In this document: positions 43,321 to 52,885 of the stretch, piece by piece
How the letters are laid out: every line of letters begins with the position of its first letter
How positions within the stretch are numbered: the stretch's first letter is position 1
Assembly: GCF_027497355.1 (NCBI RefSeq)
Contig: NZ_CP114909.1
Span: 1,240,001 to 1,304,000 of the forward strand
Direction of reading: 5' to 3'
Origin: Micromonospora sp. WMMA1947
GTDB lineage: Bacteria > Actinomycetota > Actinomycetes > Mycobacteriales > Micromonosporaceae
DNA: 64,000 bases
Made by a program: the position numbers and the translations under genes
Notes under the pieces: model-generated
The model's database searches: none
Seen by the model: the letters and a program-made list of their open reading frames with translations, nothing else
Told to the model about the DNA's origin: nothing

Positions 43321-43836
43321 TCAGCGGCGGCGGACGCGGTGCAGGCGGAACGGCTTGCGGACGGCCCGTACCGCAGGGGCCGGGCGGGGCTGCTCGCTCA
43401 GCGAGCCGTCCGGCAGGTCGGCGCCGGACACGGCGGTGCCGGCCGGCGCGAGCCGGTTGAGCGCGCACCCCTGCGCCGCCCACCGCTCCACCAGCTCCGT
43501 CGCGGAGCCGGAGGCGTTGAGCCGCTTCGCCGCGACCAGCGGCGCGACGGTGTCCCACTCCTCGGTGCCGGGTCGCAGCCGGGTCACCCGCGCAGGCCAG
43601 GTGACGATCCGGCCGCCGTGGTCGCCGCGCAGCGTCACGTCGGCCGTGTCGCTGTCGGCGAGCCCTGGTGCGGCCTGCTCACCCGGACCGCTGACCACGA
43701 GCAGGGTGCCCTCCAGCGGCAGGCACCACAGCGCGTACGCCGGGCCGGCACCGGTGCTCACCCAGCAGACAGCGGCCTTCTTCACCGCCTCGTCCACCAG
43801 GGGCGGCGTCACCCGCTCGTCCACCTCGTCACTCAC
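43321..43836 (-). CDS. conserved protein of unknown function, flavin-split-barrel-like
   Basis: 171 aa, beta-rich: VKKAAVCWVSTGAGPAYALW, CLPLEGTLLVVSGPGEQAAP, VTLRGDHGGRIVTWPARVTR, then helical KRLNASGSATELVERWAAQG and a basic tail. The strand order recalls pyridoxamine-5-phosphate-oxidase-like barrels, but no cofactor motif is certain. GTG 43836 is preferred over an upstream start; the ribosome site is weakly placed. Confidence 0.6.
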   Translation of the reverse strand: MSDEVDERVTPPLVDEAVKKAAVCWVSTGAGPAYALWCLPLEGTLLVVSGPGEQAAPGLADSDTADVTLRGDHGGRIVTWPARVTRLRPGTEEWDTVAPLVAAKRLNASGSATELVERWAAQGCALNRLAPAGTAVSGADLPDGSLSEQPRPAPAVRAVRKPFRLHRVRRR

Positions 43837-43907
43837 TCCGCCATCCTCCCCCATCCCGGCCCGTCCCTACCGCCCTCACCCGCCCACCCGCCCCGCCCTC
43901 GACCGGT

Positions 43908-43964
43908 TGATCAAGGAGTTTGTGTCCTCCAGGGGCCGGTTCGCCGACACAAACTCCTTGATCA
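43908..43964. repeat. perfect 19-bp inverted repeat with GATC
   Basis: TGATCAAGGAGTTTGTGTC (43908-43926) and its exact reverse complement (43946-43964) flank a 19-nt loop. It lies in the 190-bp gap between the PhzF gene and the next minus-strand gene. It is longer than a normal terminator and has no U tract. Confidence 0.9.
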
Positions 43965-44027
43965 CCGAGGTAAGGCGTCCGGGCGGAGGGCGGCGGGCGG
44001 AGGGCGGCGGGGCAGAGGGCAGGGGGG

Positions 44028-44897
44028 TCAGCCGATGAACGGGGGGACGGTGATCTCGCCTCGGGCCACCGGCATCACCTGGCCGGAGACCGTCGCGCCC
44101 AGGGCCAGCCCGCCGGAGGCGGTCACCGAGCAGGCAAGCGTGGAGGGGCGGTTGATCTCTATGCCCTGCCGGACGGTGTACTCCGCACGCCCCTCGCCGG
44201 GCAGCAGGCCGCTGGCGACCAGCCACACGCCCAGCCCCAGGGCGGCCGAGCCGGTCGCCGGATCCTCCGGTACGCCGAGCCCCGGCACGAAGACCCGGGC
44301 GTGCGCGGTTTGCGAATCGGCGTCCCAGGAGAAGAGGCTGACGTGCTCCACTCCGTACCGCTGCGCCGCCGTCGTGTTCAACCGTGCCCGGCCCACCGCG
44401 TCCGGGCGTACCGGAAGGTAGGGGAACTCCAGACCACACCCGGCGACCCGCGGTGGCGGTCCGACGTGGTCGGGGCCGGTCAGGCCGACCATCTCCAGCA
44501 GCGGCTCCGGGTCGAGTTCCGGGCCGAGCGTGGGCGTACCGCCGGTGAGCGTCGCGCCGGTCGCCGTCACCTCGATCGGCAGGACGCCGGCGCCGCACTC
44601 CTGGGTGACCCGGCCCGCACCGATGACGCCGCGCCGGCTCGCGGTCACCGCGGCGCCGACGCTCGGGTGCCCGGCGAACGGCAGCTCGTCGGCGGGGGTG
44701 AAGATGCGGGCCCGGTAGGTGGCGCCCACCTGCGTCGGGGGCAGCACGAAGACCGTCTCGGACAGGTTGAACTCCAGCGCGAGCGCCTGCATCTGCTCGG
44801 TGGCGAGCCCTTCCGCGCCGAACACCACGGCCAGCGGGTTGCCGGCGAAGGGGCGGTCGGTGAAGACGTCCACGATCTCGTAGCCCAAGGTCGACAT
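44028..44897 (-). CDS. PhzF-family isomerase/epimerase
   Basis: 289 aa. It begins GYEIVDVFTDRPFAGNPLAV, continues ALEFNLSETVFVLPP and TPADELPFAGHPSVGAAVTA, and near the end VPEDPATGSAALGLGVWLVA, all PhzF/diaminopimelate-epimerase-fold signatures, including the catalytic Glu of NLSET. Substrate unknown; no phenazine genes are near. ATG 44897 lies 8 nt after TACCCT. Confidence 0.9.
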   Translation of the reverse strand: MSTLGYEIVDVFTDRPFAGNPLAVVFGAEGLATEQMQALALEFNLSETVFVLPPTQVGATYRARIFTPADELPFAGHPSVGAAVTASRRGVIGAGRVTQECGAGVLPIEVTATGATLTGGTPTLGPELDPEPLLEMVGLTGPDHVGPPPRVAGCGLEFPYLPVRPDAVGRARLNTTAAQRYGVEHVSLFSWDADSQTAHARVFVPGLGVPEDPATGSAALGLGVWLVASGLLPGEGRAEYTVRQGIEINRPSTLACSVTASGGLALGATVSGQVMPVARGEITVPPFIG

Positions 44898-44905
44898 GTT
44901 GTTAG

Positions 44906-44923
44906 AGGGTAGGCCCTTAGGCT
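44906..44923. promoter_or_regulatory. back-to-back divergent leaderless promoters
   Basis: The minus-strand -10 TACCCT (44911-44906) serves PhzF, and the plus-strand -10 TAGGCT (44918-44923) serves the MgtE-N/CBS gene. Only 6 bp separate them, so the two polymerase footprints overlap. Confidence 0.65.
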
Positions 44924-44930
44924 GGTGGCC

Positions 44931-46217
44931 GTGAGCACGCCGAACCGGGTCTACCTCGCTCGACTCGCCGGAGTCGCCGTTTTCGACCCGAACGGCGACC
45001 AGGTCGGCCGTGTCCGGGACGCGGTGGCCCGGATGCGCGCGACCCAGCGACCGCCGGAGGTGGTCGGACTGGTCGCCGAGATGCCGATGCGGCGCCGCAT
45101 CTTCCTGTCCATCAACCGGATCACCTCCATCGATCCGGACGGAGTGGTGCTCGGCAGCGGCACGCTCAACCTGCGCCGCTTCGAAAAGCGCCCGAACGAG
45201 CTGCTGGTGCTGCAGGAACTGCTCGACCGCCGGGTCCAGCTCGACAGCGGGCAGGCCGGCTCGGTCGTGGACGTGGCGATGGAGTGCAGCCGCGGCGGCG
45301 AGTGGGCGCTGAGCCGGGTCGCCGTCCGCGAGCAGACCGGCCGGCTCACCCGCCGCGGCCATCTCCACCAGGTCGACTGGGACCGGGTCCACGGCCTGGG
45401 CGCGGTCGGTGACAACCGCGGTACGGCGAACCTGCTCGCCGTCCTGGAGGACATGCGCCCGGCCGACCTGGCGAACGCCCTCCAGGACCTGCCGGACGCC
45501 CGGCGCAACGAGGTGGCCGCCGCGCTCGACGACGAACGCCTCGCCGACGTGCTGAGCGAGCTGCCCGAACGCGACCAGGTGGAGATCCTCGCCGCGCTGG
45601 ACCGGCAACGCGCCGCCGACGTCCTGGAGGAGATGGAGCCGGACGACGCGGCCGACCTGCTCAACGAACTGCCCCCACCGGAGCAGGACGTGCTGCTGGA
45701 CCTGATGGAACCGGACGAGGCCGACCCGGTACGCCAACTGCTGCGCTACGCCTCCGGCACCGCCGGCAGCGTGATGACCTCGGAGCCGGTGATCCTGCCG
45801 CCGGACGCCACGGTGGCCGAGGCGCTGGCCCGGATCCGGGAGCCGCAGCTGTCGCCCGCGGTGGCCGCCCAGGTCTTCGTGACCCGCGCCCCACTGACCA
45901 CGCCCACCGGCCGCTACCTGGGTATGGTGCATTTCCAGCGGTTGCTCCGGGAACCTCCGGCCGATCTGCTCGGCGGCATCGTGGTCAACGACATCGACCC
46001 GTTGCGGACGTCGACGCCGCTGCCCGAGATCACCCGCCGGATGGCGACGTACGACATGGTCGGCATGCCGGTGGTGGACCGGAACAACCGCCTGGTCGGC
46101 GCGGTGACAGTGGACGACGTACTCGACCACTCCCTGCCGCGGGACTGGCGGGACCGGGACGCGGCATCCCCCTCGTCCGCCACCCACGACGGCATCCTGG
46201 ACGGCGACGATGAGTGA
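44931..46217 (+). CDS. MgtE N-terminal/CBS-domain protein without the transporter domain
   Basis: 428 aa. A PRC-barrel-like N-terminus (VYLARLAGVAVFDPNGDQVG) is followed by an MgtE_N superhelix (about 160-280: LADVLSELPERDQVEILAAL, VLEEMEPDDAADLLNELPPP) and two CBS domains (SVMTSEPVILPPDATVAEAL; MVGMPVVDRNNRLVGAVTVD). The membrane part of MgtE is absent, so it is probably a cytosolic magnesium or nucleotide sensor. GTG 44931 is leaderless. It overlaps the DUF1003 gene by 8 bp. Confidence 0.87.
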   Translation: MSTPNRVYLARLAGVAVFDPNGDQVGRVRDAVARMRATQRPPEVVGLVAEMPMRRRIFLSINRITSIDPDGVVLGSGTLNLRRFEKRPNELLVLQELLDRRVQLDSGQAGSVVDVAMECSRGGEWALSRVAVREQTGRLTRRGHLHQVDWDRVHGLGAVGDNRGTANLLAVLEDMRPADLANALQDLPDARRNEVAAALDDERLADVLSELPERDQVEILAALDRQRAADVLEEMEPDDAADLLNELPPPEQDVLLDLMEPDEADPVRQLLRYASGTAGSVMTSEPVILPPDATVAEALARIREPQLSPAVAAQVFVTRAPLTTPTGRYLGMVHFQRLLREPPADLLGGIVVNDIDPLRTSTPLPEITRRMATYDMVGMPVVDRNNRLVGAVTVDDVLDHSLPRDWRDRDAASPSSATHDGILDGDDE

Positions 46218-46818
46218 TCAGCGACGGGGCGAGCGGCTGGACCAGCCGCGCACCCCGCGGAACCTGCGCCTGCGCCGGATCGACGCGGAGACCTTCGGCC
46301 GCTGGGCCGAGGGCATCGCCCGGGGCATGGGTACGGCGAACTTCCTCGTCTACATGACGCTGATCCTGGTGGCCTGGTTCCTGTGGAACACGCTGGCGCC
46401 GGCGAATCTGCGCTTCGACCCGTACACCTTCACGTTCCTGACCTTGATCTTGTCGTTGCAGGCGTCGTACGCGGCGCCGCTGATCCTGCTCGCGCAGAAC
46501 CGGCAGGCGGACCGGGACCGGATCGCGCTGGACGAGGACCGGCGGCGGGCCACGCTCCAGAAGGCCGACACGGAGTACCTGGCGCGGGAGATCGCCGCGC
46601 TGCGTATCGCGATGGGTGACGTGGCGACCCGGGACTTCCTGCGCTCCGAGCTGACCCGGCTGGGTGAGGAGCTGGACGAGGCGGCCGAGCGGCGGCGGAA
46701 GCTGGAGCGGCGGCAGCAGGAGCGCGAGGGCCGCCGTACGGGCGGCGGCGAACCGCTGGACGAGCCCCGGGACGAGCTGGACGGCGACTACGTGCGGGAC
46801 GGCCGGCGCGACGGCTGA
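46210..46818 (+). CDS. DUF1003 membrane protein
   Basis: 202 aa. FGRWAEGIARGMGTANFLVY leads into two helices (LVYMTLILVAWFLWNTLAPA, FTFLTLILSLQASYAAPLIL) and LAQNRQADRDRIALDEDRR, the DUF1003 hallmark. A long charged C-terminal coiled-coil follows. It is translationally linked to the MgtE-N/CBS protein, so a shared role in cation homeostasis is plausible. Confidence 0.88.
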   Translation: MSDQRRGERLDQPRTPRNLRLRRIDAETFGRWAEGIARGMGTANFLVYMTLILVAWFLWNTLAPANLRFDPYTFTFLTLILSLQASYAAPLILLAQNRQADRDRIALDEDRRRATLQKADTEYLAREIAALRIAMGDVATRDFLRSELTRLGEELDEAAERRRKLERRQQEREGRRTGGGEPLDEPRDELDGDYVRDGRRDG

Positions 46819-46877
46819 GCGGCCATCGAATCGCTCACACCGCCCCCGCCAGCGGCGGTGGCCGATGACCCGCGACG

Positions 46878-46883
46878 TAGCAT
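46878..46883 (+). promoter_or_regulatory. -10 box of a leaderless promoter
   Basis: TAGCAT, 7 nt, ATG 46891 of mrp. Confidence 0.6.
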
Positions 46884-46890
46884 TGCGGGC

Positions 46891-48070
<1,180 letters not shown>

Positions 48071-48130
48071 ACCCGCGCTCCTCACCGCCCCTTCCCGCCG
48101 CACGCGGGAGGGGGCGGTCCCGTTTCCGGC

Positions 48131-48191
48131 GTCGATCATGAGGTTGGCGGTCGCCGGACCGGCGTGTCGCGCCGTCAACCTCATGATCGAC
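48131..48191. repeat. long intergenic palindrome with GATC
   Basis: GTCGATCATGAGGTTG (48131-48146) is exactly reversed as CAACCTCATGATCGAC (48176-48191), 16-bp arms around a 29-nt loop with further partial pairing. It lies between the convergent mrp and tatB genes and may terminate both. Confidence 0.9.
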
Positions 48192-48207
48192 GGCGAAAGC
48201 GGGGGCC

Positions 48208-48630
48208 TCAGGTGGCGTCGTCGTAGGACGGGCGGGGGGCCGGCGGCGCGGGGGTGGGGGTGGGGGCGCTGGTCGCGACGCTCGGGGTACGCAGGTCGGC
48301 GGCCTTCGCCACGTCCTTCAGCTCGTCGTGCACGCCTGTGACGTCCGAGCGCAGGTTGTCGTACATGCTCTGCAGCGGCTTGCGGATCGCCTGCTCGTCT
48401 TCCTCGCTGAGCAGGTGCTTGCGGATGAACGCCTTGGGGTGCAGATCCTCCAGCTGAATGTCCGTGCCCAGCTCGCGGCTCAGGTCGCCGGTGGCGTTGC
48501 GCGCCATGTTGCGCAGGTTGCGGACCATCCGGAGACCGTCGTTGATCACGTTGGGCAGCCGGTCCCCGAAGATCAACAGCGCCAGGAGCAGCAGGACGCC
48601 GATCTCCCACCAGTTCAGGTTCTCGAACAC
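48208..48630 (-). CDS. tatB: Sec-independent translocase protein TatB
   Basis: 140 aa. The N-terminal FENLNWWEIGVLLLLALLIF helix is followed by GDRLPNVINDGLRMVRNLRN and an amphipathic helix, then a polar, Pro-rich tail. This is the TatA/B fold, and the length and htrA neighbour point to TatB. It works with TatA and TatC to export folded proteins. GTG 48630 follows GAGGAGGCCGCG. Confidence 0.92.
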   Translation of the reverse strand: MFENLNWWEIGVLLLLALLIFGDRLPNVINDGLRMVRNLRNMARNATGDLSRELGTDIQLEDLHPKAFIRKHLLSEEDEQAIRKPLQSMYDNLRSDVTGVHDELKDVAKAADLRTPSVATSAPTPTPAPPAPRPSYDDAT

Positions 48631-48702
48631 CGCGGCCTCCTCGTCCGTGTCAGGGCAAGACTACGCACGTCAGGTGACCATCGGGGAGGGGGTGACGGGT
48701 CC

Positions 48703-49992
48703 TCACTTCGCATCCGCGGCGAGCGTCACCGACGCGTTCTGCCGCGACGACCCGCGCCGGTACTCGACCGTCACCACCGAACCGGGCGCGTACTTGCGTA
48801 CCAGGGCCACCAGATCGGTCGGGTCGGTCATCGGGTGGCCGTCCAGCCGGAGCACCACGTCCCCGGTACGCAGACCGGCCGCCGCCGCCGGGCCGGCCGG
48901 CTCGACCGCGTTGAGGCGTACCCCGCCGCCGGTGGCGCCGGTGCCGCCCACCTGGGCGCCGATGACCGTACGCCGGGCCTTGCCGGTGCCGATGATGTCC
49001 TCGGTGATCCGCTTCGCCTGGTTGATCGGGATGGCGAAGGCGAGGCCGATGTTGCCCGCCTCCTGCCCGTCGGCCACCAGCGACTTGATCGTCGAGTTGA
49101 CACCGACCACCCGCCCGGCGCCGTCCACCAGCGGGCCGCCGGAGTTGCCGTGGTTGACCGCGGCGTCGGTCTGGATCGCCGCGTAGTAGCGCGTCGGCCC
49201 GCCCGGCTCGCCGGCCTGCATGGTCCGGTCCAGCGCGCTCACGATGCCGGCCGTGACGGTGTTGGCGAGCGACAACGGCGACCCGATGGCGAGCACCGGG
49301 TCACCGACGGCGAGCGCGTCGGAGTCGCCGAACTGCACCGGGGTCAGCCCGCTGCGCGAGACCTTGATCACTGCGAGGTCCGACTCCGGGTCCTGGCCGA
49401 CCACGGTGCCGGCGGCGGTGCTGCCGTCGTTGAACACGACGGTGGCCTTGCCGGGGCCGTCGGCGACCACGTGGTCGTTGGTGATGATGTGGCCCTCGTT
49501 CGTCACCACGAAGCCGGAGCCCTCGCTGGTGCCGCCGAGACTGACCACCCGGATGGTGACCACGCTCGGCAGGACCCGCTCGGCCACCCCGGCCAGTGAC
49601 TCGGGCTTGCGCTGGGCCAGCGCGGGGGCCTGGCCGCTCTGCGCACCGATCGTCGGCACGTCACCGCCGCGCAGGAAGGCGTACGTCAGGGCGCTGCCCA
49701 GGGAACCGGCCAGCAACGCGGTGACCAGGGAGATGAGCACGACCTGGCGCAGCCCGGGCCGGGCCGGCAGGTCCGGGTCGGTGACCGGCTCCGGCTCCCC
49801 CGCCCCCGGCGTCGGCGCCGCCGGAACCACCACGGCGGCGGGTGCGTACGGGTCCCGCCAGGGGTCGGCCAGCGCGTCGGACCACCACGGCGACGTCGCC
49901 TGATCCGGGGCGTTGCGCGGCGGTCGTCCGGACGCCGGCCCACCCGGTGCCGGCGATCCGCCGGGCCGCCGCCAGTCCCAGCCGTCGGTCAC
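48703..49992 (-). CDS. htrA: HtrA/DegP-like membrane-anchored serine protease with PDZ domain
   Basis: 429 aa. A Pro-rich cytoplasmic N-terminus, one helix (QVVLISLVTALLAGSLGSAL), then a trypsin-like domain with the triad in TNDHVV (His), SDLAVI (Asp) and NHGNSGGPLV (Ser). A PDZ domain ends the protein (VEPAGPAAAAGLRTGDVVLR). It degrades or refolds damaged envelope proteins. GTG 49992 is chosen because GGAGG lies 7 nt upstream. In M. tuberculosis it follows sigE-rseA; here those two are absent. Confidence 0.93.
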   Translation of the reverse strand: MTDGWDWRRPGGSPAPGGPASGRPPRNAPDQATSPWWSDALADPWRDPYAPAAVVVPAAPTPGAGEPEPVTDPDLPARPGLRQVVLISLVTALLAGSLGSALTYAFLRGGDVPTIGAQSGQAPALAQRKPESLAGVAERVLPSVVTIRVVSLGGTSEGSGFVVTNEGHIITNDHVVADGPGKATVVFNDGSTAAGTVVGQDPESDLAVIKVSRSGLTPVQFGDSDALAVGDPVLAIGSPLSLANTVTAGIVSALDRTMQAGEPGGPTRYYAAIQTDAAVNHGNSGGPLVDGAGRVVGVNSTIKSLVADGQEAGNIGLAFAIPINQAKRITEDIIGTGKARRTVIGAQVGGTGATGGGVRLNAVEPAGPAAAAGLRTGDVVLRLDGHPMTDPTDLVALVRKYAPGSVVTVEYRRGSSRQNASVTLAADAK

Positions 49993-50219
49993 GTCGGTGC
50001 CTCCCACTCCGTCCCGCTGGCCCCGCGCCGGCGACCGGCGGAGCCGGACGACAGTGACGCGCGGGACACATCCAGGATTACACGGATGGCGCGAATGGAG
50101 TCAGGGGTTGCCGTCCGTGATCGTCCGACGGCGGACTCGCGGCTGCGCCGGTACCGCCCCGCCTCTACGCTCACAGTGCATACCGCCCCTCGCACCAGTC
50201 CGCCCCTCGGAGGTGTCCC

Positions 50220-50870
50220 ATCGCCACGGTCGCCGGTCACGGCAGTTCGACGGCCCAGGCGCTCCACTTCGCCGAGTCTTTCGTCACCGAGGATCTCGTG
50301 CTGCGCACGGCCCGCGCCCTCGCCCACGAGGTGGGGGTGGAGGCGGTCACGCCCGGGTCGGGTGCCGCGCTGCGGCTGCTCGCCGCCGCCGGGAACGCCC
50401 GGGCGGTGGTGGAGATCGGCACCGGCACCGGGGTGAGCGGCGTGTGGCTGCTGCGCGGCATGCGGCCCGACGGCGTGCTCACCACGATCGACGTCGAGGT
50501 CGAATACCAGCGCATCGCCCGGCGGCTGTTCCAGGAGGCGGGCTTCCCGTCGGGGCGTACCCGGATCATCACCGGCCGCGCCCTCGACGTGCTGCCCCGG
50601 CTCGCGGATGGTGCCTACGACCTGGTCTTCGTGGACGCGGTGTCGACCGGCTTCGCCGCGTACGTGGACGCGGCGCTGCGGCTGCTGCGCCCCGGCGGGG
50701 TGCTCGCGCTCAACGGCGCGCTGGCGGCCGGCCGGATCGGCGATCCGGCCGCCCGGGACGTCGAGACGGTCACCGTGCGGGAGACGATCAAGGCGATCCG
50801 CGAGTCGGAGCACTGGGTGCCCGCGCTGCTGCCGGTCGGCCACGGCCTGCTCGCCGCCGTGAAGGCCTGA
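50220..50870 (+). CDS. SAM-dependent O-methyltransferase with apparent ATC start
   Basis: About 216 aa, Methyltransf_3 family: VVEIGTGTGVSGVWLLRGMR (SAM site), GVLTTIDVEVEYQRIARRLF, YDLVFVDAVSTGFAAYVDAA, LLRPGGVLALNGALAAGRIG. It is orthologous in position to Rv1220c. Family-like sequence (HGSSTAQALHFAESFVTEDL) begins well before the first ordinary start, GTG 50298. Upstream there is no ATG, GTG or TTG in frame back to the stop at 50118. ATC at 50220 has GGAGGT 5 nt before it. A rare ATC start or a sequence error explains this. Confidence 0.8.
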   Translation: MATVAGHGSSTAQALHFAESFVTEDLVLRTARALAHEVGVEAVTPGSGAALRLLAAAGNARAVVEIGTGTGVSGVWLLRGMRPDGVLTTIDVEVEYQRIARRLFQEAGFPSGRTRIITGRALDVLPRLADGAYDLVFVDAVSTGFAAYVDAALRLLRPGGVLALNGALAAGRIGDPAARDVETVTVRETIKAIRESEHWVPALLPVGHGLLAAVKA

Positions 50871-50894
50871 CAGCAGGCCCGGCGCACCGGAACG

Positions 50895-52382
50895 TCAGCC
50901 CAGCGTCGCCAGCCAGCGCAGCAGCCCGCGCACACCCCAGCCGGTGGCGCCCTTGACCAGCTCGCCGTGCGTGTCGTCGGACCACGACGGCGCGGACATG
51001 TCCAGGTGTACCCACCGGTCCCGCAGGTCGCCGGTGAACTCCCGCAGGTACAGCGCGGCGACCACCGAACCGGCGCCCTGGGCCGGCGAGCTGTGCAGGT
51101 CGGCGACGTCGCTGGCCAGGTATTCCACGTAGTCGTCGGCGAGCGGCATCCGCCAGGCCCGCTCGCCGGCCGCGGTGATCGCGTCGAGCAGGCCCGCCGC
51201 GAGCGCGTCGTTCTCGCTGTAGAGCGCGGCGTGCCGCTTGCCCAGGGCGACGGCGTTCGCGCCGGTGAGCGTCGCCAGGTCGACAAGCAGGTCGGGCTTC
51301 AGCTCGCGGACCGCGTACGCCAGCGCGTCGGCGAGCACCAGCCGGCCCTCGGCGTCGGAGTTGGTGCTCTCGCTCGTGAGCCCCCCGTAGTGCCGGATCA
51401 CGTCGCCGGGGCGGAACGCCGAGCCGCTGACCATGTTCTCGGCGAGCGGGGCGAGCGTGGTCACCCGTACCGGCAGGCGCAGCTCGGCGGCGCCGAGCGT
51501 CGCGGCGATCACGGCGGCGGCGCCGGCCATGTCCTTGCGCATGAGCTTCATGGCGGGCACCGGCTTGATCGAGATGCCGCCGGTGTCGAACGTGATGCCC
51601 TTGCCGACGAGCACCACGTGGGTACGCGCGCCCTCCGGCCGCCAGTCCAGCTCCACCAGGCGCGGGCCGCTGGCGGAGCCGCCGCCGACGGCCAGGATGC
51701 CGCCGAAGCCCTCGGCCGCCAGTTCCTCCGGGCCGCGTACCCGCAGGTGCAGGTCGGGCCGCCCGGACGCGGCCTCGGCCACCTGGGCGGCGAACCACTC
51801 CGGGTTCTTGGTCGACGAGGGCATGTTCGTCAGGTCCCGGGCGAGCCGGGTCGTCTCGGCGGTGGCCCGGGCGGCGGCGAGCGTGCCGGCGAGTGCGTCC
51901 GGGTCGTCGACGAGCACCTCGACCTCGGCCAGGGCGGGTCGCCCGCCGGCCTCGGTGAGGCGGAAGCGGTACGAGCCGAGCAGCAGCCCTTCGGCCAGGC
52001 CGCGAAGGGCGGTGGTCGCCTCCGCCGGAAGCGCGATGGTGATCTGCGTCTCATCCTTCGCCGCGCGGGCCAGCGCGGCGCCGGCGGTACGCCAGTCGCG
52101 CTCGTCGCCGTCGCCGACGCCCAGCAGCCACAGCCGCGACGGAGATCCGCCGGGACGCAGGTGCTGGCGCACCTCGCCGGCCGAACCGGTGAGCCGGGCG
52201 GCGGGCAGTACGGCGGCGGCCTCGTCCCGGACGTCGTCACCGGGCGGCACGGCGGTCGGGACCAGCTGGGCCGAGGAGGCCGGGGCGGCCGGCGAGTCCG
52301 GCGAGTCCGGCCCTCCGGGACGGACGGGCAGGACGAGAGCGTCGGGCCCGGCGGGCCCACTCACCAGACGAATGACCAGCAC
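50895..52382 (-). CDS. pepA: leucyl aminopeptidase (M17 family)
   Basis: 495 aa. C-terminal catalytic domain with VLVGKGITFDTGGISIKPVP (metal Lys and Asp), MRKDMAGAAAVIAATLGAAE, and the family signature NSDAEGRLVLADALAYAVRE. The N-terminal domain is Ala/Pro-rich. It removes N-terminal residues from peptides using two metal ions. GTG 52382 is chosen because sequence before it is not conserved-looking. Confidence 0.94.
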   Translation of the reverse strand: MLVIRLVSGPAGPDALVLPVRPGGPDSPDSPAAPASSAQLVPTAVPPGDDVRDEAAAVLPAARLTGSAGEVRQHLRPGGSPSRLWLLGVGDGDERDWRTAGAALARAAKDETQITIALPAEATTALRGLAEGLLLGSYRFRLTEAGGRPALAEVEVLVDDPDALAGTLAAARATAETTRLARDLTNMPSSTKNPEWFAAQVAEAASGRPDLHLRVRGPEELAAEGFGGILAVGGGSASGPRLVELDWRPEGARTHVVLVGKGITFDTGGISIKPVPAMKLMRKDMAGAAAVIAATLGAAELRLPVRVTTLAPLAENMVSGSAFRPGDVIRHYGGLTSESTNSDAEGRLVLADALAYAVRELKPDLLVDLATLTGANAVALGKRHAALYSENDALAAGLLDAITAAGERAWRMPLADDYVEYLASDVADLHSSPAQGAGSVVAALYLREFTGDLRDRWVHLDMSAPSWSDDTHGELVKGATGWGVRGLLRWLATLG

Positions 52383-52527
52383 GCTGGACCGTACCTCCGA
52401 AATGGGTGGAACGGGCACGTTCTGCCACGCGCCCGTCGAGGAAAGACCCTGAGCCACCGGGGATCCCGGTGGCTCAGGGTAGGACGAACCGCCCGCGCGG
52501 CGGACGCCACGCGGGACACTCCTCGAA

Positions 52528-52695
52528 TCAGCCCGCGGCCGCCTTCAGCGCGTCACCGAGCGCGGTGGCCTCGTCGGGAGTCATCTCGACGACGAGCCGG
52601 CCACCACCCTCCAGCGGGACTCGCATGACGATGCCCCGGCCCTCCTTGGTGACTTCCAGCGGACCGTCGCCCGTCCGCGGCTTCATCGCCGCCAT
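52528..52695 (-). CDS. DUF3117 protein
   Basis: 55 aa beginning MAAMKPRTGDGPLEVTKEGR and continuing IVMRVPLEGGGRLVVEMTPD, the invariant DUF3117 sequence found throughout actinobacteria (Rv1211 in M. tuberculosis). Function unknown. GAGGGGAGACAAC precedes ATG 52695. A short leader ORF lies in its 5' region. Confidence 0.93.
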   Translation of the reverse strand: MAAMKPRTGDGPLEVTKEGRGIVMRVPLEGGGRLVVEMTPDEATALGDALKAAAG

Positions 52696-52712
52696 GTTGT
52701 CTCCCCTCAGAC

Positions 52713-52754
52713 CTACACCAGGGTCGGTGAGTTGCCCCACAGCCACTTCGCCAT
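52713..52754 (-). CDS. possible 13-residue leader peptide upstream of DUF3117
   Basis: MAKWLWGNSPTLV then TAG, 17 nt before the DUF3117 start. Its GGAAGG ribosome site lies inside the 3' arm of a perfect hairpin (CCTTCCGC/GCGGAAGG, 52763-52785). Too short to prove; listed as a candidate regulatory leader with two Trp codons. Confidence 0.3.
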   Translation of the reverse strand: MAKWLWGNSPTLV

Positions 52755-52885
52755 CGCCTTCCGCAACCCTCGCGGAAGGCTCGACCAACGATTTTCCCTG
52801 ATGAACACCGCCGGACCCAAACCGAAGCAGCATTGATGTAACAGCATCTAGCTTATCTTGGATAGGCCTGTCACAATGTGCGGTC

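Noticed and set aside
50298..50870. GTG 50298 as start of the O-methyltransferase
   Set aside because: It lacks a ribosome site and would cut off family-like N-terminal residues; ATC 50220 with GGAGGT fits better.
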